Positions 7,404 to 11,136 of a stretch of 11,136 nt of DNA are shown one piece after another. The notes below the pieces were generated by a model. The model worked only from the letters and a program-made list of their open reading frames with translations, did not search any database and had not been told where the DNA came from. A program made the position numbers and the translations under genes. This DNA is from an uncultured Eubacteriales bacterium. Its GTDB lineage: Bacteria; Bacillota; Clostridia; Oscillospirales; Acutalibacteraceae. Every line of letters starts with the position of its first letter. Within the stretch, counting starts at the first letter, position 1. The stretch lies in the NCBI GenBank assembly GCA_900313475.1, contig OMRJ01000082.1:1-11136 (forward strand), given 5' to 3'.

Positions 7404-7470
7404 AATTAAATTGGTATTGACTTTTATAAATTTAATTTGTATAATAGCCGCGTGTACAAATTTAATTTAT
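7401..7470. promoter_or_regulatory. Three palindromic operator-like sites, AAATT-W-AATTT
   Basis: Site 1 (7403-7413, AAATTAAATTG), site 2 (7428-7438, AAATTTAATTT) and site 3 (7458-7468, AAATTTAATTT) share a palindromic 11-base core. The flanks are also similar, and ATAAATTAAATT in site 1 recurs in inverted orientation at site 3. Centres are at 7408, 7433 and 7463. Site 1 abuts the divergent -10, site 2 fills the spacer of the plus promoter, and site 3 lies just after its predicted start. This layout is typical of an autoregulated XRE repressor. Confidence 0.7.
7417..7445 (+). promoter_or_regulatory. Near-consensus promoter reading into the murT remnant
   Basis: TTGACT (7417-7422) and TATAAT (7440-7445) are separated by exactly 17 bases. 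The predicted start is near 7452. Palindrome site 2 occupies the spacer, so a bound regulator would block polymerase. Confidence 0.8.
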
Positions 7471-7494
7471 TTTCAGTAAAGGACAGCAAATAAT

Positions 7495-7653
7495 ATGACA
7501 GCAATTCCGGTTATCATTACAAAACTTCTTCGTTTTTGCGGACTGCTTTTCGGACGCGGTTCAAGCCTGCCCGGAAAGGTCACTCTGAAGCTGTTTCCGC
7601 ATGTTCTCTCCCGCATTGCTCATCACGGGCGAAGAAATATCCGTTCCGCGTGA
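7495..7653 (+). pseudogene. Truncated murT remnant (N-terminal ~42 codons)
   Basis: The ATG at 7495 follows AAAGGA (7478-7483) by 11 bases. The 52-codon frame begins with a hydrophobic helix and then reads GRGSSLPGKVTLKLFP and HVLSRIA. This matches the start of MurT proteins (a helix, G-R-G-T/S-x-LPG-K/Q-hydrophobic, then DVL-type ending), just before the ATP-binding domain. After codon ~42 the match stops (HHGRRNIRSA) and the frame ends at 7653, so the GTNGKTT loop and all catalytic parts are missing. It is not a fragment of the intact minus-strand MurT-like gene, whose equivalent segment reads GRNATYLPGEIAVHICP. Its promoter and ribosome site remain in place, so a short peptide may still be made. 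Confidence 0.6.
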
Positions 7654-7717
7654 CAGCGATATTGCAAAAGCATATGAAATCACATTTGCCGAGCTGTCGG
7701 CAAGAGCGCACAGATAA
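7601..7717 (+). pseudogene. C-terminal fragment of an unidentified protein, possibly a lysophospholipid acyltransferase
   Basis: In another plus frame overlapping the end of the murT remnant, 38 codons read as a plausible protein end: LLITGEEISVPRDSD followed by a helical tail ending LSARAHR and TAA at 7715-7717. The order G-E-x-I-x-VP-R-D-x-D plus a helix resembles the C-terminus of DUF374/PlsC-type acyltransferases, but the fragment is too short for a firm call. The frame is open only from 7589. It looks joined to the murT start by a deletion with a breakpoint near 7600-7625. It ends eight bases before the convergent MurT-like gene. Confidence 0.35.
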
Positions 7718-7725
7718 CAGGCACT

Positions 7726-9111
7726 TTATTTTTCTTTGACGTTCGATCCGTTTATACGCTGTATAAGCGTCTTTTTCACGGCTACCGCGTCATCAACGCG
7801 GTAGTTGTCGTAGAAAACGAATATTTCCTTGCATTTGTCAAAATCGACAAGCTTTGCGCCGTCTCTCGTGTCAAGACAGGTTTTGATTTTTGCGGGATCG
7901 ACACCTGCAATAAGCGCGCGCAAATAAGTGTCCTTACAGCGCGGACCGGCAAAAATAACCTCGGCAATACTCTCATCGGCAAAATAAGAAAAGTCGCAGT
8001 CATAGAGCCAGCAGGTGTTTTCGGAATTGTGAATGTTATCCTCTTTATCGTCGTTAATAAGAAGAATACACTTATTCGGAGCATTATCCGATGCGGCGTA
8101 GGCATAACAGCGCGTGCATGCGACGGGATTCTGCCCTTTGGCAAGAAGCATCGTAATATTGACGTCCTTTTCCTTTACGGTTTCAAGGCGGGTCTTAACT
8201 ATTTCGAGCTTTTCAAACGCATTTTTTACGGTTTCATCGGAAAGGCCGAAACGTGACAGCAGCGCAAACGCACCGCAGCAGTTGAAAACATTGACAATAT
8301 TATCGTTGACAAGACGCAGTACGGTGTCACAGCCGTCATGGCGAACGGTAAATGTGTTGTTTTCGCGGTCGATCGCCGTGACCGTGAAATCGCGTTCGGG
8401 ACTGCCCCAACCGCACTTTTCGCATCTGCATCTCCCGATGTGATTAAACCTGACATAATCGTACTTAAGCCCGCCTCCGCAAACGGGACAATAGACTATA
8501 TCGCGGACGAACGGCAGCTCGGCGGTCGCGGGAGCCTCCGCATCAACTCCGAAATACGTCCTGTTTTTGCACTGCGGCACGAGCGATGCGCAGATTATGT
8601 CATCGGCATTCAGAATCACCTTTGTCTCCGCAGGAACAGCGGTATTGAGAATGTACGAAATAAACTCCGTATGCGCATTTCTCTTTACAGAGTCGCGCAT
8701 TATATTGTTAACAATAAGAAAATCGGGAGTAAGATGCTTATACACAAGAAGCGAGCTGCGTTCGTCCACTTCAAGCACGGCGAGCTTTTTTTTCGGCTTG
8801 CCCGAAAATGTCGACTGACTTAAAAGCGCACTCGCGATACCACCGTGAACATTCGATCCGAGTGAATTGTTCAGCACGTCATAACCGCACGCCGTGAGCA
8901 CGGAATTGAGCAAATTCGACGTGGTTGTTTTGCCGTTTGTTCCGGTGACGCAGATAACGGTTTCGGGCTTTGTGAGGTAACCGATAAAATCGGGGCAAAT
9001 ATGAACCGCAATCTCTCCGGGAAGATACGTCGCGTTCCTGCCCAAAAGGCGCAGCCCGAAATAAGCAAGCTTTGCCGCCGCCATGGCTGTAAAAAATCTT
9101 ATTTTTCCCAT
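7726..9111 (-). CDS. murT: MurT-like Mur ligase (DUF1727), diverged
   Basis: A 461-residue member of the MurT branch of Mur ligases. MurT with GatD amidates the D-glutamate of lipid II at the inner face of the membrane. Visible are an N-terminal hydrophobic helix and LPGEIA (30-35), the ATP loop GTNGKTTT (57-64), LEVDE (113-117), NNIMRD (135-140), and a MurT-type zinc ribbon CPVC (208-211) with CEKC (230-233). In the C-terminal domain, WLYD (368-371) resembles the family's WLWD. Other parts differ: NNLFRDQ-type and NPAG-type motifs are altered (MRDSVKR, GQNPVACT). The start at 9111 has AGGAAG six bases upstream and matches the family start; an in-frame ATG at 9177 lies beside the predicted transcription start and its extension encodes a hairpin. 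Its likely partner is the GatD-like protein at 6422-7132. Substrate and activity are uncertain. Confidence 0.82.
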   Translation of the reverse strand: MGKIRFFTAMAAAKLAYFGLRLLGRNATYLPGEIAVHICPDFIGYLTKPETVICVTGTNGKTTTSNLLNSVLTACGYDVLNNSLGSNVHGGIASALLSQSTFSGKPKKKLAVLEVDERSSLLVYKHLTPDFLIVNNIMRDSVKRNAHTEFISYILNTAVPAETKVILNADDIICASLVPQCKNRTYFGVDAEAPATAELPFVRDIVYCPVCGGGLKYDYVRFNHIGRCRCEKCGWGSPERDFTVTAIDRENNTFTVRHDGCDTVLRLVNDNIVNVFNCCGAFALLSRFGLSDETVKNAFEKLEIVKTRLETVKEKDVNITMLLAKGQNPVACTRCYAYAASDNAPNKCILLINDDKEDNIHNSENTCWLYDCDFSYFADESIAEVIFAGPRCKDTYLRALIAGVDPAKIKTCLDTRDGAKLVDFDKCKEIFVFYDNYRVDDAVAVKKTLIQRINGSNVKEK

Positions 9112-9130
9112 TTTAATCTTCCTTTTTATC

Positions 9131-9175
9131 AAAAAGACCGCAGCAACCTCGCTTCTTTGCGATATTACGGCTGTC
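9131..9175 (-). terminator. Attenuator-like hairpin in the MurT-like leader
   Basis: On the minus strand, 17-base arms (9159-9175 and 9136-9152) pair at 14 positions, including two G-U pairs, around the loop AAAGAA (9153-9158). Five T (9131-9135) follow directly. The element lies between the predicted transcription start near 9186 and the ribosome site of the gene, as an intrinsic terminator used for attenuation would. No matching antiterminator was identified. Confidence 0.45.
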
Positions 9176-9192
9176 ATAATTATTCTCCGAAT

Positions 9193-9221
9193 ATTGTAAT
9201 GTCATTCGAAGAAAAAGTCAA
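9193..9221 (-). promoter_or_regulatory. Predicted promoter of the MurT-like gene
   Basis: TTGACT (9216-9221) and TACAAT (9193-9198) on the minus strand are separated by exactly 17 bases. The start would be near 9186, leaving a leader of about 75 bases before the ATG at 9111. Confidence 0.75.
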
Positions 9222-9297
9222 GTCTATTATAATTGCAGCCGTTCGGTATGTTTTTTTGAAGATAATTATTGACAAAACCGTGTTTTGAACCTGTTCT

Positions 9298-9339
9298 TTC
9301 GGAAAGCATTTACACGGAAATGCCGGCGGCGCTTCCGAA
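9298..9339. repeat. Nested inverted repeats
   Basis: The outer arms TTCGGAA (9298-9304) and TTCCGAA (9333-9339) enclose an inner hairpin GCATTT-ACACGG-AAATGC (9306-9323). No T-run follows on either side, so it is not a standard terminator. Confidence 0.4.
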
Positions 9340-9424
9340 TCAAATCACAGGAAACATATCTCTGTCTCAAAGACGTGTGCAGGAACTGCGTACGGATTTA
9401 AAAGTAAAATTTATTCCAAAGAAG

Positions 9425-9479
9425 AAAGACTGTACTTCGCAAACCTCCATTTCAATGTGAGCTGCAAAATACAGTCTTT
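9425..9479. terminator. Terminator-like 16-bp stem downstream of the metallophosphoesterase
   Basis: Arms 9425-9440 and 9464-9479 pair over 16 bases (AAAGACTGTA/TACAGTCTTT plus six more pairs, two of them G-U on one strand) around a 23-base loop. The minus-strand T-rich tail is TTTCTTCTTT. The plus-strand side is richer in T (TTTTGATTTTTTG), so it would also stop transcription from the left. Confidence 0.6.
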
Positions 9480-9529
9480 TGATTTTTTGTTATTTGTCCG
9501 TGCCGAATACAACGGCATATAGCTTTTTG

Positions 9530-10900
9530 TTATCTTTCGATAACGTAGTTTGCGTATGAGAGAATCTCATGCATATAGAAATCGACGCCGGTGAGGACTA
9601 TTCTGTCCGGGAAAACGCTGATGAGATAACCCTCCGACTGGCGCAGGAAGCGTTCCTTTTCTTTCGTATCGCCGTTCTTTATTGTTCTCGGAGACGAAAC
9701 GCTCGAAATGTGCACCATTGTGCAGTATTCGCCGTCAAAATCGCTGATGTTAAGGCGCTCGTTAAGCTTCTGCATATCAAATGCCCAGTGGGAATGACCG
9801 CTGAAGAACACGACGTTTTTATTTTCCCGAAGAAGATGTCTGAAACGTATTTCATCGGGAGTGTTGCGCGTGAACATGAGCTTGTAATAAACGCCCTTGT
9901 CATTTATAAGGTTACCCACGCTCGAATACGGATCCTCATCACTGTCATTCGCAAGGAACGTGTGGAAGAACAGGAAAACGGTGTTATTCTTATATTTATC
10001 AAGCTGTTCTTCAAGCCAGTCAAGCTGCGCATCGGTAAGAATGCGGCTGTCGGCGCTCTTATACGACCATTGATACTGCGAATAGAATATGAAAATATCG
10101 CCGTCTTCTCCGTCGGGAGCATACACAAAATCAAGACCGTTTGCGGCGGTTTCAACGATACCCGCGTCCTTTTTCTCACCGAACACGCCTGCGTTTACAT
10201 ATTTACTCCAATTGGCATAAACAAAGTCGCTGTTCACATCGTGATTGCCGGTGCAGGTGTAGACGGGAAAGCCGTATTCGGAGATAACGGAATTATACTT
10301 TTTAAACGAATCAAGCTCCGAGCTGTTTGAAAGGTCGCCCGATATGCCGACAAGCTTCACGCCGAAGGCATTGAGGAAGTTAAGCGCGTTGGGGAAAGCT
10401 ATCATCGCGTCGTCCGTAAGTGAAAGACGGTAACGGTTGAAGTGAACGTCGCTCAATGCGCCGAAGCGGTAAAGCGGCTCTTCGGAAGCCGGCTGTTTTT
10501 CGGCAGGCAGTGTGTATGTGCCGGCTTCAAACTTGCCCACTCTTGCGATTACGGTCTTTGCGCCGTCGGGAATCGCCGTAAATTTATATACATCGGTGCT
10601 TCCCTTGCCGCCGTTGACGTTTACGGTCGCAAACTCGCCGTATGTCGCCGATGTGCCGTTTGATTCGACGGTAAGCACCTTACCGTTTTCATCGCCCCAG
10701 TAAAGATCGTATGAGCGATCGGCAGCGTCGCTTATCGACACGGTGCCTGCGGCGGAATATGACTTACCGTTTTCAAACTCATAGCTTATTGTCATATCGC
10801 CGCCGCTGCCGAAATTGACAGCCGGAAGCGAAATGTTATTAAAAAACATTGCAACAGCCATAAACAGTAAAACAATCTTTGATGAAATTTTGTAAATCAT
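9530..10900 (-). CDS. Secreted calcineurin-like metallophosphoesterase
   Basis: A 456-residue exported protein. Residues 1 to about 27 are a hydrophobic signal sequence (VLLFMAVAMFF); no lipobox is seen. Residues ~35-130 are a beta-rich N-terminal domain of unknown role (YDLYWGDENGK). Residues ~145-440 are a metallophosphoesterase domain with the full two-metal motif set: D151-x-H153 (LSDVHF), GD at 188-189, GNHD at 218-221, H313 (FLFFHTF) and GHSH at 368-371. It would hydrolyse phosphomonoesters or phosphodiesters outside the cell; the substrate is unknown. GAGAGGAG six bases upstream fixes the ATG at 10900. It follows the sugar symporter by 75 bases and has no clear promoter of its own, so some read-through is likely. 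A terminator-like stem lies at 9425-9479. Confidence 0.9.
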   Translation of the reverse strand: MIYKISSKIVLLFMAVAMFFNNISLPAVNFGSGGDMTISYEFENGKSYSAAGTVSISDAADRSYDLYWGDENGKVLTVESNGTSATYGEFATVNVNGGKGSTDVYKFTAIPDGAKTVIARVGKFEAGTYTLPAEKQPASEEPLYRFGALSDVHFNRYRLSLTDDAMIAFPNALNFLNAFGVKLVGISGDLSNSSELDSFKKYNSVISEYGFPVYTCTGNHDVNSDFVYANWSKYVNAGVFGEKKDAGIVETAANGLDFVYAPDGEDGDIFIFYSQYQWSYKSADSRILTDAQLDWLEEQLDKYKNNTVFLFFHTFLANDSDEDPYSSVGNLINDKGVYYKLMFTRNTPDEIRFRHLLRENKNVVFFSGHSHWAFDMQKLNERLNISDFDGEYCTMVHISSVSSPRTIKNGDTKEKERFLRQSEGYLISVFPDRIVLTGVDFYMHEILSYANYVIER

Positions 10901-10906
10901 GCTTTT

Positions 10907-10914
10907 CTCCTCTC
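10907..10914 (-). promoter_or_regulatory. Ribosome binding site of the metallophosphoesterase gene
   Basis: GAGAGGAG on the minus strand lies six bases before the ATG at 10900, which supports that start and the signal peptide. Confidence 0.8.
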
Positions 10915-10945
10915 AATACCTTGTTTTTTGCCGCTTTCGGCTGAT

Positions 10946-10966
10946 AAAACCGCTGCGCGGCAGCCG
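10946..10966 (-). terminator. Weak terminator-like hairpin after the symporter gene
   Basis: On the minus strand, GCTGC-CGC-GCAGC (10952-10964) is a short GC-rich stem followed by GG and TTTT (10946-10949). It lies ten bases after the symporter stop. The short stem and T-run suggest partial termination before the metallophosphoesterase gene. Confidence 0.4.
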
Positions 10967-10975
10967 TGTTAACTC

Positions 10976-11136
10976 TTATTTGTTGCCGGCTTTTCTCGCT
11001 TCGACCTCCGCAACCATTTCGCGCTGGCGTTTTTCCGTTATGTTGTAGAAGAACATAGGAACGGCGCATGCGAACATGCTGACAACACCGGAGAGCACCA
11101 GAAGATTCCACAGAAGAGTTTCGCCTTCAGGCTGAA
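10976..11136 (-). CDS. C-terminal end of a GPH/MFS-type sugar:cation symporter (partial)
   Basis: The last ~53 codons of a gene that enters from the right edge. The visible part has one long hydrophobic helix (LLWNLLVLSGVVSMFACAV), then PMFFYNITEKRQREM and a charged tail EVEARKAGNK. This helix followed by F-Y-x-I/L-T/D-E-K-x is the typical end of glycoside-pentoside-hexuronide symporters, inner-membrane proteins that import sugars or glycosides with a cation. The next gene downstream, 75 bases away on the same strand, encodes the secreted metallophosphoesterase, suggesting shared expression. The substrate cannot be inferred from this fragment; another major facilitator family is possible. Confidence 0.65.
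   Translation of the reverse strand, partial: QPEGETLLWNLLVLSGVVSMFACAVPMFFYNITEKRQREMVAEVEARKAGNK

Larger units (their letters stand above)
9222..9529. other. Intergenic stretch without a convincing gene
   Basis: This region separates the metallophosphoesterase end from the MurT-like promoter. It holds nested inverted repeats at 9298-9339 (TTCGGAA/TTCCGAA enclosing GCATTT/AAATGC) and the terminator at 9425-9479. A plus-strand frame (TTG at 9269 to TGA at 9460, 63 codons) has normal-looking codons but no ribosome site, no recognisable homology, and runs into the terminator stem, so I do not call it a gene. It may be a remnant or a structured RNA. Confidence 0.5.

Noticed and set aside
7401..7470. 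CRISPR-like or phage attachment repeats
   Set aside because: The three repeats are short AT-rich palindromes at unequal spacing (25 and 30 bases) with no spacer-repeat pattern and no integrase; they fit operators better.
7149..9111. Prophage or toxin-antitoxin module suggested by a small XRE regulator with divergent promoters
   Set aside because: Neighbouring genes are Mur ligase and GatD homologues. No toxin, phage structural gene, integrase or recombinase is present in the window.
9112..9177. N-terminal extension of the MurT-like protein from the ATG at 9177
   Set aside because: That ATG has a GGAG upstream but lies about ten bases from the predicted transcription start, the extension is outside family homology, and the ATG at 9111 has a good ribosome site. 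I could not rule it out fully.
9569..10330. 253-codon plus-strand open frame
   Set aside because: It is antisense to the metallophosphoesterase gene, whose motifs are all present in the minus frame; no ribosome site or homology is seen.

Overview
The window looks like chromosomal DNA of a low-to-mid GC Gram-positive bacterium, most likely an uncultured clostridial Bacillota member from an animal gut. The signs are AGGAGG-type ribosome binding sites, a MurT/GatD-type cell-wall gene pair, an M3 oligoendopeptidase, a GPH-type sugar symporter, and a DUF4838 glycosidase-like protein. This placement comes from gene content only. No rRNA, tRNA, CRISPR array or insertion sequence was seen.

Left part (1-4640): a minus-strand gene for a secreted or membrane-anchored DUF4838 protein (408-2720) and a plus-strand gene for an alkaline-phosphatase-superfamily phosphodiesterase with a C-terminal LamG-like domain (3031-4584) diverge from a shared 310-base region. 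That region has a good promoter for each gene and several inverted repeats. A doubtful, possibly frameshifted small gene lies downstream of the DUF4838 gene. A strong bidirectional terminator separates the phosphodiesterase from the convergent M3 peptidase.

Middle (4668-9111): on the minus strand, an XRE-type regulator (7149-7370) and a GatD-like amidotransferase (6422-7132) form a tight pair, followed by the M3 peptidase (4668-6362). Upstream of the regulator lie three near-identical palindromes (centres 7408, 7433, 7463) around a near-consensus plus-strand promoter. That promoter now drives only a remnant: the first ~42 codons of a murT gene joined to an out-of-frame C-terminal fragment, perhaps of an acyltransferase. 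A full-length but diverged MurT-like Mur ligase follows on the minus strand (7726-9111), with its own promoter and a terminator-like hairpin in its leader. The GatD-like protein lacks both the nucleophilic cysteine and the catalytic histidine of glutaminase GatD. The locus therefore looks like a repurposed MurT/GatD system with a decaying second murT.

Right part (9178-11136): an intergenic stretch with hairpins, a secreted calcineurin-like metallophosphoesterase (9530-10900), and the C-terminal end of a GPH/MFS sugar symporter that enters from the right edge. The symporter, metallophosphoesterase, DUF4838 protein and phosphodiesterase suggest scavenging of glycans or phosphodiester-linked compounds, but no direct substrate evidence is visible.
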